Shown: piece by piece, positions 1-7,974 of the stretch | How positions within the stretch are numbered: the stretch's first letter is position 1 | Layout of the letters: each line of letters starts with the position of its first letter | Source: CAZYCC01 sp964645985 | GTDB taxonomy: Bacteria; Bacillota; Clostridia; Oscillospirales; CAG-272 | Reading direction: 5' to 3' | Length of the DNA stretch: 50,336 nucleotides | NCBI GenBank assembly: GCA_964645985.1 | Contig: CAZYCC010000002.1 | Coordinates: 1-50,336, forward strand | The notes under the pieces: model-generated | Databases searched by the model: none | The model's input: the letters and a program-made list of their open reading frames with translations, nothing else | What the model was told of the DNA's origin: nothing | Program-made: the position numbers and the translations under genes

Positions 1-6
1 TCCCTC

Positions 7-35
7 TTGACAATTTCTGCTACATCGTGTAAAAT
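7..35 (+). promoter_or_regulatory. sigma-A promoter upstream of guaB
   Basis: TTGACA (7-12), a 17-base spacer and TAAAAT (30-35) make a near-consensus housekeeping promoter reading right. The transcript would start near base 42, about 535 bases before the guaB start. It is therefore either the guaB promoter with a very long leader or the promoter of an unrecognised RNA in between. Confidence 0.75.
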
Positions 36-576
36 AAAACAAATATTCTTTTTTCCCCGAGGACCCTTTGCCCGCGCTGCGGTTTTCGCTTTTCGGCGGG
101 ATAAGTTCTGCTTCGCGGCCCTCTCCGGCGCGTTTCCGGCGCATCGCGGGCACTTTGTCGGCGTATGCCTCTCACGCCTCGCCGCGAAACGGGTGTTCTC
201 TCCATTCTTATACCTCGCGGCGGCTTTGCTGCCCCACCGGGCAGGCGCTTCGCCCATCGTGCTCGCTCGGCGGCGCCACCGCGCGCGGCTATCCCCGTCT
301 TTGCCGCGCGGCGATTCGGCCGCGTCCCCTTCCCCTTCGCTTTCCCCGCGCGGCAGGATACCGCTCCCGCTGAAGTTTCTTATTTGAGCAAACTCCTCCC
401 GATATACTCCATCGCGCCGCTTTTTCTATTTTTGGCGGCATCCCGTCGTCCGCTGCCCGCGCATAGCCGCCGCTATTTTTTGATTTTCCGGCGGCAACGC
501 CATATTGCGCCTTTCGCTTTGTAACTTTCCGTTTCCTTTTCCACTCCCGCCGCTTCATTTTTTGGAGGTTGAATCT
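36..576 (+). other. long leader region before guaB, no gene recognised
   Basis: About 540 bases lie between the promoter and guaB. Reading frames here have no ribosome binding site and no recognisable product. A weak inverted repeat (gccgccg at 466-472 with cggcggc at 489-495) is present. I could not match it to a purine riboswitch, 6S RNA, SRP RNA or tmRNA by eye. The guaB ribosome binding site GGAGG is at 564-568. Confidence 0.5.
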
Positions 577-2046
577 ATGACGTTTGAGGAAAAATTCGCG
601 AAAGAGGGGCTCACCTTTGACGACGTGCTGCTCATTCCCGCGCGCAGCGAGGTGGTGCCGAAGGAAGTCGATCTGCGTACGCGCCTGACGCGCAAAATCC
701 ACCTCAATATCCCTCTCGTCTCCGCCGCGATGGACACGGTGACCGAGGCGCGGCTCGCCATCGCGATGGCGCGCGAGGGCGGTATCGGCATTATCCACAA
801 AAATATGCCGATAGAGCGGCAGGCAGACGAGGTGATGAAGGTCAAGCGCAGCGAGAGCGGTGTCATCACCGACCCGTTTTACCTCTCGCCCGACAATTAT
901 GTCTTCGAGGCGGAGCAGTTGATGGCAAAATACCGCATCTCCGGCGTGCCGATTGTCGTCGGGGAGAACCACCACCTCGTCGGTATCATCACCAACCGCG
1001 ATATGCGCTTCCTCAAAAATCACGACGGCAAGATCCGCGATGTGATGACGCGCGAGGATCTCGTGACGGCGCCGGTCGGCACGACGCTCGATCAGGCGCA
1101 GGAAATCCTGATGCGCCACCGCATTGAGAAGCTGCCGATTGTCGACGAGGAGGGTTCGCTGCGCGGGCTCATCACCATTAAGGACATCGAGAAGGCGAGC
1201 CGCTACCCCAACTCGGCAAAGGACGAGGCGGGCAGACTCCTCTGCGGCGCGGCGATCGGCGTTACCGAGGATGTCGTCGATCGCGCGGCGGCGCTGCTGC
1301 GGGCGGGCGCGGACGTTCTCGTCCTCGACTCGGCGCACGGCCACTCCAAAAATATTTTGAATTGTTTAACGAAAATCAAGGCCGCCTACCCCGACGCGCA
1401 GGTTATCGTCGGCAACATCGCGACAGCGGACGGCGCGCGCGACCTCATCGAGGCGGGCGCGGACGCGATCAAGGTGGGCATCGGCCCCGGCTCCATTTGC
1501 ACAACGCGGGTTGTCGCCGGTATCGGCGTGCCGCAAATTACGGCGGTGTACGACGCGGCGCAGATCGCCTCCCGCTATGATGTCCCGGTGATCGCCGACG
1601 GCGGAATCAAGTACTCGGGAGATTTAGCGAAGGCGATCGCCGCGGGCGCGGATGTCATTATGGTCGGGAGCCTGCTCGCCGGCTGCGAGGAGTCTCCCGG
1701 TGAAACCGAGATTTACCAGGGGCGCACCTACAAGGTCTACCGCGGGATGGGTTCGCTTGCCGCGATGGAGCGCGGATCGAGCGACCGCTACTTCCAGGAG
1801 GGCAACGCCAAGCTCGTCCCCGAGGGGGTCGAGGGGCGCGTGCCGTTCAAGGGGCCTCTCGCCGAGACAGTTTTCCAGCTGATGGGCGGGCTGCGTTCGG
1901 GGATGGGCTACTGCGGCACGCCGGACATCGCCTCGCTCAAAGAAAATGGCCGCTTTGTGCGCATCTCGGCGGCGGGTCTGCGCGAGTCTCACCCGCACGA
2001 CATCTCGATTACCAAAGAGGCCCCGAACTACAGTATGCAGCTGTGA
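577..2046 (+). CDS. guaB: IMP dehydrogenase
   Basis: IMP dehydrogenase oxidises IMP to XMP with NAD+, the committed step of GMP synthesis, in the cytoplasm. The 489-residue product has the usual family length. It opens with the typical FDDVLLIP segment, and two CBS domains (roughly residues 95-210) interrupt the (beta/alpha)8 barrel. The catalytic loop GPGSICTTR places the active-site cysteine at about residue 308. The flap and K-site regions follow (GMGSLAAM, then EGVEGRVPFKG). I chose the ATG at 577 because GGAGG sits 8 bases upstream and the protein then starts exactly where the family does; in-frame upstream sequence is compositionally unlike the protein. It is monocistronic as far as can be seen, since the next gene is 310 bases away. 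Identification is secure. Confidence 0.97.
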   Translation: MTFEEKFAKEGLTFDDVLLIPARSEVVPKEVDLRTRLTRKIHLNIPLVSAAMDTVTEARLAIAMAREGGIGIIHKNMPIERQADEVMKVKRSESGVITDPFYLSPDNYVFEAEQLMAKYRISGVPIVVGENHHLVGIITNRDMRFLKNHDGKIRDVMTREDLVTAPVGTTLDQAQEILMRHRIEKLPIVDEEGSLRGLITIKDIEKASRYPNSAKDEAGRLLCGAAIGVTEDVVDRAAALLRAGADVLVLDSAHGHSKNILNCLTKIKAAYPDAQVIVGNIATADGARDLIEAGADAIKVGIGPGSICTTRVVAGIGVPQITAVYDAAQIASRYDVPVIADGGIKYSGDLAKAIAAGADVIMVGSLLAGCEESPGETEIYQGRTYKVYRGMGSLAAMERGSSDRYFQEGNAKLVPEGVEGRVPFKGPLAETVFQLMGGLRSGMGYCGTPDIASLKENGRFVRISAAGLRESHPHDISITKEAPNYSMQL

Positions 2047-2356
2047 CGCGGCACGCAGCGACATCTTTATAGAAGCCGCGTATGTCCGCTCCCTCGCCCT
2101 CGGAATTGCGCACGGGCGGTTAGGTTTTGACTGCGCTCTTTGGAATTATAACGATAGCGCAAATTCCTTCGCTTATATTGTAAAGATTTTACGGAATCGA
2201 CGACCCCACCCCCGATCACCCGGCGGTGCGCGTCTCTGCGCGAGAACGGGCGCTCGGCGCCGCGCGTAATGCCGAACCCTCCATCATCGCCCCGGGCTTG
2301 CGCGGCGGTGCCGCTGCGCGAATTTGAGGATAGCGTAAAATTTCATAGGAGTCTTT
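2047..2356 (+). other. intergenic stretch guaB to lipoprotein
   Basis: 310 bases with no gene. An AT-richer patch around 2127-2195 has TTGACT and several TATAAC/TATATT-like hexamers, but none pair at a 16-18 base spacing, so I do not call a promoter. No terminator hairpin for guaB was found. Confidence 0.4.
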
Positions 2357-3280
2357 ATGAACTCGACCATCTTGCGCCGCGCGATGGCGATGGCGCTCAC
2401 TTTGCTCGCTCTGCTGATAGTTCTGCCTTCCTGCGGGGGGAGTACGGGGGACGGCGAGGGCGGCGACAAGACCTCACAAGCGCCCGAGCCCCCGGCCGCC
2501 CCGTCAGGCGGCATGGACAAGAGCAGCGGCGAGGGCATCCTCACCGACGAGGACTTCCCCGATGAGGACTATCCTCCGCTCGAGCTCGTCTATGCCTACG
2601 ATGGCGCGGATAACCTGCAGCTCGTCCTGCTCAGCAACACCGATGAGGAGCTTTCCTACCGCGTTATGCTTGAGTTAAAAGGTGAGAGCGGCTGGGAGAT
2701 GCCGGTCGGCGCGGGCAGCTATCCGGCGGGCGAGGTCGAGGCGTTCGGCAGCGAGCGCGTCGCGATGCCGCTCGGCGGCTTCCCGCTCGAGGAGAACTCC
2801 GACTTTCGCCTCTCCTGCATCTATGCGTGGCAGGGCGGGGAGCGCGCGTCGATTGCTCGCCTCACCTATGGCGAGGAGACGCAAAGCGAAGCGCGGCGGG
2901 TCTTCGGATCGGCGGCGGGCGATGTCACATGGCAGATCGGCGCTAGCGCTGCGAGCCTCAAAGTGCTGGTCGAGGAGAGGGGCGCAGCCTTTGCCTCGCC
3001 CGACCCTGACGGGGTGTTCGCGTATGAAATTCGCTACGCCGATCTCTCGCAAATCGGCGACAAGGCGGGCGCGTACGACCACTACGAGGTTCTCACCCCG
3101 ACCGGCGCCTCCGGGGAGGCAGCCGATGAGGGCGCGGTGCTCACGCTCACATCCCCCGCAGAGGCGCTTCGCGCGGACGCCGACTACGACCTGCGCGTCG
3201 CCGTCTTCGTCCTCACCGAGGACGGTCAATCCATCGAGGCGCAGTACACCACTACCCACGCCCACACAGAAGGGGAGTAA
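2357..3280 (+). CDS. putative lipoprotein of unknown function
   Basis: A 307-residue exported lipoprotein. The start is supported by AGGAG a few bases upstream of the ATG. Residues 1-22 form a hydrophobic signal sequence ending in a lipobox LPSC with the lipidated cysteine at residue 26, so Lgt and LspA (both encoded in this window) should process it. A short Gly/Asp/Pro-rich linker follows to about residue 65. The rest is acidic and looks like two beta-rich domains. The last about 90 residues, with alternating hydrophobic strands and a Thr/His-rich end, resemble a fibronectin type III-like fold, which is inference only. No catalytic motif is visible. It stands alone between guaB and a convergent secreted protein. 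Function unknown; a surface-binding or sensing role is possible. Confidence 0.8.
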   Translation: MNSTILRRAMAMALTLLALLIVLPSCGGSTGDGEGGDKTSQAPEPPAAPSGGMDKSSGEGILTDEDFPDEDYPPLELVYAYDGADNLQLVLLSNTDEELSYRVMLELKGESGWEMPVGAGSYPAGEVEAFGSERVAMPLGGFPLEENSDFRLSCIYAWQGGERASIARLTYGEETQSEARRVFGSAAGDVTWQIGASAASLKVLVEERGAAFASPDPDGVFAYEIRYADLSQIGDKAGAYDHYEVLTPTGASGEAADEGAVLTLTSPAEALRADADYDLRVAVFVLTEDGQSIEAQYTTTHAHTEGE

Positions 3281-3578
3281 AGGGTGCTCTCCCTTGCGGG
3301 GTGCAGATAAGTGCGAGGGAGCCTCGCGATAGTGCCCACGCTCGCCGCGGTTTTGCTTCCTCGCGAAATCCCCCGCCGATAAGGTACACGTTCGCGCAAT
3401 CCCCCGGCAACTCCGCGCAATCCCCCGAGGAATCCTCACCCGCCGGGAAGACCCCCGCGCCCGCGATGTCCTCGCTCGCTCTACTCTGCGCGATAACCCC
3501 CTTGTTTGCGCAAATCCCAAGTCATCCTCCCCCCGATCTCCTTGCGCGCAACCGCTTCGCCCGTACGAAAACGATAAC
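3281..3578. other. intergenic stretch, convergent gene ends
   Basis: About 300 bases between the end of the lipoprotein gene and a bidirectional terminator. It has several short CCCCCG-type runs (for example around 3400-3430). No gene, promoter or RNA was recognised. Confidence 0.4.
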
Positions 3579-3606
3579 AAAAACGCCGCCCGCGGGCGGC
3601 GTTTTT
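3579..3606. terminator. bidirectional rho-independent terminator
   Basis: A perfect 28-base palindrome. Each arm is five A or T plus a nine-base GC stem (cgccgcccg paired with cgggcggcg), giving a strong hairpin with a U-run in both directions. It lies 38 bases beyond the stop of the - strand cohesin/dockerin gene and also faces the + strand lipoprotein gene. Confidence 0.9.
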
Positions 3607-3643
3607 GTATGGAGCAAAGATGCGAATCTTCGCCTGGGAAATC

Positions 3644-5878
3644 TTACGCTTCAAGCAGCATCAGCAGGCGAGAAACATCCTTGATGTTGACAACGCCATT
3701 GCTGTCGACATCCTGCAAGTTGATTTCTCCCTCCGGCGCGGAGAGATACTTGAGCAGCTCGGTGACATCGGCGATTGTCAGTTCTTCATCGCCGTTTAGA
3801 TCGCCAAGCAGGTCGCCTGATCCTGTCGCGGGGATGGTGACCTCGTCAATCGTGGTTTCCTGAGTCGCCGCCTCATCGAGGAAGAGCTTGCCGCAGACAT
3901 CGCAGCTCCAGTACTCTTTGTTACCGGGCTCGGTCTCGGTCGGCTCGGTCGCCTCGTGATGAGTGAGCGTGTGCGCGGCGGGGTCGGTCACGTTCTTATC
4001 GGCGATTTCGCTTTGCCCTTCGGCATCGCTGAAGTACTTTCCGCAAACTGAGCATTCCCAATACTCAATGGTGCCGTCTTCGGTGCAGGTGTGCGGCACC
4101 GCCTCGTGATGGGTGAGCGTGTGCTCGCCTGTCGCGGGGATGGTGACCTCATCCTCGGTCGTTGGGATGAGGCCGTCGGCATCCTCGAAGAGGTTGCCCT
4201 CATCGTCCTTGTAGTACGCCTTGTTGCCGGGTTCGACGCAGGTCGCGTCTTTCCCCTCGACCGCGGTCAGTGCCTTGGCGACGGTGATGTCGGCCGGCAC
4301 GACCGTTGTGCCGCTGATGTCGACCTCGTACGGGTCAAGCTCGGAGGAGAAGAAGAAGTCGGTGACCTCGGCGTTCACGCTGCCGGTGCCGATCGCCGCC
4401 GCCTCGTCCGCCTTCAGTGTGACCGTGCCGATGGTGAAGTCCTCGGAAATGTTGGCGTTGCCGCCGGTCTCGCCGCTCGCCGCAGCGACGCCAAAGACGG
4501 TGCCCTCGGTCGCGTTGACACCGCCCATAATCGTGGCGCCGTCTACCGTGCCGGGCTTAAAGCTGTCCGGGACGATGGACACGCCCTCGGGCAGGGAGAG
4601 CTTGAGCTCCCAGCCGTTGACGCCTTGGCGCGGCAGATCCGAGGCGGAGATCGTCAGGTCTACCGTTCTGCCGGCGCGCACGGTGGAGTTCGCGAGCGTC
4701 AGCGTCACCTTCGCCGATCCTTCAACCGGAGCGGGTTTGAGGCTCTCTGCTATCTGCTCGGCGGCTGCTTCTTTCCACGCTTTGTAAGTGGTTTCGCTGC
4801 CGTCTGTGCCAACGACGACGACATCGTCTTTCGTTGCGGCGGCGTTATCGGCAAAGCCGCCGTTACGCAGGTCAAATAGACCGATGACCATCAAGCGGTT
4901 GTCCGCGTCGTAGATCTTCAGCTCGGTCGCGTAGACCTTGCCCGGATCAAGCGCGTCGACATCCTCATCGGTCAGCTTGAGGTCGACGCGGAAGAGGTTG
5001 CCAACGCCGAGCGGGCCGTAATAAGAGTGAATGCTGCCCACATACTCTTTGTTGTTGATCTTGCCCTCGACCTTGTTGCCGGCGGCAAACTCGGTTGTGC
5101 GCAGGATGTCGGACGGCAAAACCTCCGGGATAATGAGGTTCTCGGCAAAGTTTTGTTGCTCCAAGGTGCCAAAGTCCTCAATATCGGAATCTTTCGCCAC
5201 ATGGTAGTGCAAAAGCTGCACGACGCGCGGCTTGCGGTAGAGGTCGTCGAGATCAACCGCAGGAGTCGGCTCGATCTTCTCGCCGTGCCGATACATATAA
5301 CCGGACTCGGGGTCGCTTTCGTTCACCTTGAAGGTATACCCGGAGGAGGTCGATGTGTAGGTCAGCGTGTCGCCCACGTAGATGTCGAGCGTGAGGGTGT
5401 ACACGTTGTTGAGCTCGATTGAGAAGGGCTTGCCGCTCTCGGTCGTCGCATTGTTGACCTCCATGCGGAAGAGGTTAGACTCCCCGCCGGGGTAAACGCT
5501 GCCTGGAGCGATGTTCTTGAAGACGGTAACCGTCTTGTAGACATCGGTGACGGTCAGATCGAAGTGGCCCTTGGTGCAGGTCGGCGGCGTCTGCCAATCG
5601 TTGCTCGCCGCGTCCCACTTGCCGTTCGTGTAGCCGACCTCATCGAGGATGCTCTGGAAGGTTCTTTCGTTGTTTGCCTTCTGCGAGTACCCAATAAGGA
5701 ACTGGGTAAAGTAAACGTTATTCCTTGATGAATCCTTCCAAGACTCGGCGCCGTTCCCGAAGAGGCTCGGCGTCGTCGTCAGGGTCGTCGCCTCCGCGCT
5801 GCTAACCAAAGCGGTCGCCGGGAGCAGCGACAGCACCATCAGCAGAGCCAGCAAAGAAGCAAGCAGTCGTTTTTTCAT
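3644..5878 (-). CDS. secreted protein with cohesin-like domain and C-terminal dockerin
   Basis: A 744-residue exported protein. A signal peptide spans residues 1 to about 30 (cleavage near SSAEA). Residues 31-385 are an Asp/Thr-rich region I cannot name, with two segments built alike (SNLFRMEV and GNLFRVDLK, each followed by Y-x-L-x-I strands). Residues about 388-534 resemble a cohesin domain. Residues about 535-685 hold imperfect repeats with paired cysteines (CSVCGKYF, CDVCGKLF) and HTLTHHEA segments, common in clostridial surface proteins. Residues 690-742 are a type I dockerin with two calcium loops (GDLNGDEELTIAD and DVDSNGVVNIKD). Dockerins bind cohesins in cellulosome-like assemblies, so this protein could be both adaptor and cargo. 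The start is fixed by GAGGTG five bases upstream, with a strong promoter and terminator around the gene. The substrate is unknown. Confidence 0.88.
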   Translation of the reverse strand: MKKRLLASLLALLMVLSLLPATALVSSAEATTLTTTPSLFGNGAESWKDSSRNNVYFTQFLIGYSQKANNERTFQSILDEVGYTNGKWDAASNDWQTPPTCTKGHFDLTVTDVYKTVTVFKNIAPGSVYPGGESNLFRMEVNNATTESGKPFSIELNNVYTLTLDIYVGDTLTYTSTSSGYTFKVNESDPESGYMYRHGEKIEPTPAVDLDDLYRKPRVVQLLHYHVAKDSDIEDFGTLEQQNFAENLIIPEVLPSDILRTTEFAAGNKVEGKINNKEYVGSIHSYYGPLGVGNLFRVDLKLTDEDVDALDPGKVYATELKIYDADNRLMVIGLFDLRNGGFADNAAATKDDVVVVGTDGSETTYKAWKEAAAEQIAESLKPAPVEGSAKVTLTLANSTVRAGRTVDLTISASDLPRQGVNGWELKLSLPEGVSIVPDSFKPGTVDGATIMGGVNATEGTVFGVAAASGETGGNANISEDFTIGTVTLKADEAAAIGTGSVNAEVTDFFFSSELDPYEVDISGTTVVPADITVAKALTAVEGKDATCVEPGNKAYYKDDEGNLFEDADGLIPTTEDEVTIPATGEHTLTHHEAVPHTCTEDGTIEYWECSVCGKYFSDAEGQSEIADKNVTDPAAHTLTHHEATEPTETEPGNKEYWSCDVCGKLFLDEAATQETTIDEVTIPATGSGDLLGDLNGDEELTIADVTELLKYLSAPEGEINLQDVDSNGVVNIKDVSRLLMLLEA

Positions 5879-5903
5879 TTTTCACCTCGTAAGTGAAGGA
5901 ATT

Positions 5904-5920
5904 GGTAACCATATGGTAAC
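5904..5920 (-). repeat. direct repeat overlapping the promoter of the cohesin/dockerin gene
   Basis: GGTAAC occurs at 5904-5909 and again at 5915-5920, one helical turn (11 bases) apart. The copies cover the -10 box and the predicted start of transcription of the - strand gene. This is a plausible operator for a repressor; no regulator gene is adjacent. Confidence 0.4.
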
Positions 5921-5941
5921 ACAAAAAAGAAAATATGTCAA
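5913..5941 (-). promoter_or_regulatory. sigma-A promoter of the cohesin/dockerin gene
   Basis: On the - strand, TTGACA (5941-5936), a 17-base AT-rich spacer and TACCAT (5918-5913), with TGT just before the -10 box (extended -10). The start would be near 5906, giving a leader of about 28 bases. Confidence 0.8.
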
Positions 5942-6133
5942 GAGGGGAAAAGAGGAATACGAAAAAATTTTCTGAATATAAAACTAATAGTATACAATCG
6001 TATGCAAAAATGAGATGTGGGGGATCAGACAAAACGAAAAAAGTAAATCGCGCAATCGCATAAATTATACCATGAAAATGTTGAATGGCGAAGGGTTCTT
6101 CAAACCTCGTCTGCCGCGTCCGCCGCGCTTCCC

Positions 6134-6162
6134 TTGACATCACCCCCCGCGCGTTGTATACT
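6134..6162 (+). promoter_or_regulatory. sigma-A promoter of the small cysteine-rich protein gene
   Basis: TTGACA (6134-6139), a 17-base spacer and TATACT (6157-6162). The transcript should start near 6169, only a few bases before GGAGG (6171-6175), so the leader is very short. Confidence 0.85.
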
Positions 6163-6181
6163 TGAAGCTCGGAGGTATGTG

Positions 6182-6394
6182 ATGAGCGATTCGCTTTCGG
6201 CGCACGAGTGGACACCCTGCTGCGCGCTCTGTGAGTCGGCGCGCGCGCTGCCCGCGCCGCCCCTCGCGCGCTACTGCTTTTGCCCGCGCGCGGGGATAGT
6301 CGACGGGGGATATGTCTGCCGCAAGTTCAGCGCGGACCCGCTCAAGCGCCGCCCGCTCCCCCGCCCGCCGATGCCTCGGCTCGAGCCGGTCTGA
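6182..6394 (+). CDS. small cysteine-rich protein (zinc-ribbon-like)
   Basis: A 70-residue protein directly behind a near-perfect promoter, with GGAGG six bases upstream of the ATG. It has a CxxC pair (C14, C17), a CxC pair (C32, C34), one further cysteine (C46) in VCRKF, and then DPLKRRP at 52-58. I recognise this pattern (C-x2-C, C-x-C, CR-[KR]-F, DPLKR) as that of short conserved clostridial proteins without assigned function; that recognition is from memory. The cysteines suggest metal binding, perhaps zinc. The C-terminus is Pro/Arg-rich. The CapA-like lipoprotein gene starts 209 bases downstream on the same strand with no promoter seen between, so they are probably co-transcribed. The strong expression signals argue that the gene is real despite its length. 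Confidence 0.75.
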   Translation: MSDSLSAHEWTPCCALCESARALPAPPLARYCFCPRAGIVDGGYVCRKFSADPLKRRPLPRPPMPRLEPV

Positions 6395-6603
6395 CCGAGG
6401 CGCTCCGCGCGATCGGCAGCCCCTCCTGTGCCCGCGCCTCCCGCCCTCCCGCGCGCGTGTTTTCCTGCGGGCAGGCGGGGATGCCTCGCTGCTTGGCTGC
6501 TGCTCTTTCCCTCGCGCTCGTTTTGACGCGCCACGCCGATTCGTTCCCCCGCTGCGCGTTTGGCTCGCCGCCGAGCGGGGGCTTGCTTCTTTGGTTTTTG
6601 CTT

Positions 6604-7878
6604 ATGAACGGTCGATCGAGTTTACGCCTGCTCGCGCTGCTGCTGCTGCCGCTTCTGATGCTCTCCTGCGGGAAGGGAGAGGAGCCGAATCCCTATCCGC
6701 CCTCCTCGCAAGGGGATGCGCCGTCTGCCGCGCCGCAGCTCTCCTCGGACGGGAGCGCGCGCGACCCCAACGCCGCGCCGACCCCCGATCCTAACCCCGC
6801 TCCGACCCCCGATCCTGATCCCGCGCGCGTGAGCGTCCTCGCGGCGGGGGATGTCATCATTCACGAGGCGGTCTACCGCGAAGCCCTCTCGCGCGGCGGC
6901 GGCAGCTACGACTTTCTCCCGCTCTTCTCGGGCGTCGCCGACACCATCGCCGCGGCGGATATTTCGTTTGTCAATTTTGAGTGCCCGATAGCGGGAGACA
7001 GCTTCGGTGCGTCCGGCTACCCGCATTTCAACGCGCCGAGCGCCGCCGGAGACGCCATCGTCGCGCTCGGCTTCGATGTCGTCAACATTGCCAACAACCA
7101 TATGCTCGATATGGACGGCACGACCACCGGCCTTGCCAACACCCTTTCCTACTGGAAGAGCAAGCCCGTCCTCACAATAGGCGGCTACACCCGAGGAGAC
7201 TATGACGAGCTGCGCATTGTCGAGCGCGGCGGAATGAAAATCGCCTTTCTTTCGTATACCTACGGCACCAACGAGGGCAGTATCAACTCAAAATCGCCGG
7301 ATTTGCTCATCCCGACGATGGAGGAATCGACGATGCTGCGGCAGCTCAAAGCGGCGCGGGAGGGCGCGGACGCGGTTATCGTGTCGCTGCACTGGGGCGA
7401 GGAGACCACGGTCGCGTATAACGTCACGCGCGCGACGAGCGAGCAGAAACGCCTAGCGCGCCTGCTCGCCGAGAACGGCGCGGACGTTATCCTCGGGCAC
7501 CACCCGCACGCCCTGCAGCAGGTCGAGCGCATAACCGCGGGCGACGGACGAGAGGCGCTCTGCTACTATTCGCTCGGCAATTTTATCTCGACGCAATACC
7601 CCTACACCAACCTCATCGGCGGGTTCGCCTCCTTCGCTCTCGCGCGCGGGGAGGACGGGAGCGTCAGAGTCGAGGAGCCGCGCCTCATCCCGCACATCAC
7701 CTATTATACAAAGAACCGCGACGGGCTGCAGGTGATGCTGCTCTCCGACTTCACGCCGCAGCTCGCCGAGCTTCACGGCACGCAGCTGCGCACATCCGAG
7801 AACGGCAAGGACCACATCACCTACGAGGACTTCCTCGCCGTACCGAAGACCCTCGTCTCAGCGGAGTTCCTCGAGTAG
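6604..7878 (+). CDS. CapA family lipoprotein (PGA_cap metallophosphatase-like)
   Basis: A 424-residue protein of the CapA/YwtB family, named for poly-gamma-glutamate capsule synthesis but with a calcineurin-like phosphoesterase fold. The signal sequence ends at C22 in MLSC, so it is probably a lipoprotein. A PTPDPNP-type linker spans about residues 55-75. The catalytic domain follows with AAGDVIIH, FVNFECP, NIANNHMLD, SLHWGEE, GHHPHALQ and YSLGNFI, all hallmark positions. I chose the ATG at 6604 because it gives a proper signal peptide; in-frame sequence upstream overlaps the preceding small gene. No good Shine-Dalgarno is visible. No capB or capC genes are nearby, so a capsule role is not supported, and a cell-envelope phosphoesterase is the safer description. 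Confidence 0.88.
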   Translation: MNGRSSLRLLALLLLPLLMLSCGKGEEPNPYPPSSQGDAPSAAPQLSSDGSARDPNAAPTPDPNPAPTPDPDPARVSVLAAGDVIIHEAVYREALSRGGGSYDFLPLFSGVADTIAAADISFVNFECPIAGDSFGASGYPHFNAPSAAGDAIVALGFDVVNIANNHMLDMDGTTTGLANTLSYWKSKPVLTIGGYTRGDYDELRIVERGGMKIAFLSYTYGTNEGSINSKSPDLLIPTMEESTMLRQLKAAREGADAVIVSLHWGEETTVAYNVTRATSEQKRLARLLAENGADVILGHHPHALQQVERITAGDGREALCYYSLGNFISTQYPYTNLIGGFASFALARGEDGSVRVEEPRLIPHITYYTKNRDGLQVMLLSDFTPQLAELHGTQLRTSENGKDHITYEDFLAVPKTLVSAEFLE

Positions 7879-7974
7879 CGGCGCGCGGGCGCGCAAGTGG
7901 GAAGTGGATAGTGGTTAGTGGTTAGATGCGCCAACGCAGCGAGCGCGCGGCACGCGGTTTGTGTTCTCTTTTTT

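Noticed and set aside
7..524. Several 60-126-codon frames in the guaB leader
   Set aside because: No start signals, overlapping one another, and composition typical of noncoding GC-rich DNA.
2127..2152. Promoter for the lipoprotein gene (TTGACT with TATAAC)
   Set aside because: The spacer is only 14 bases, outside the working range.
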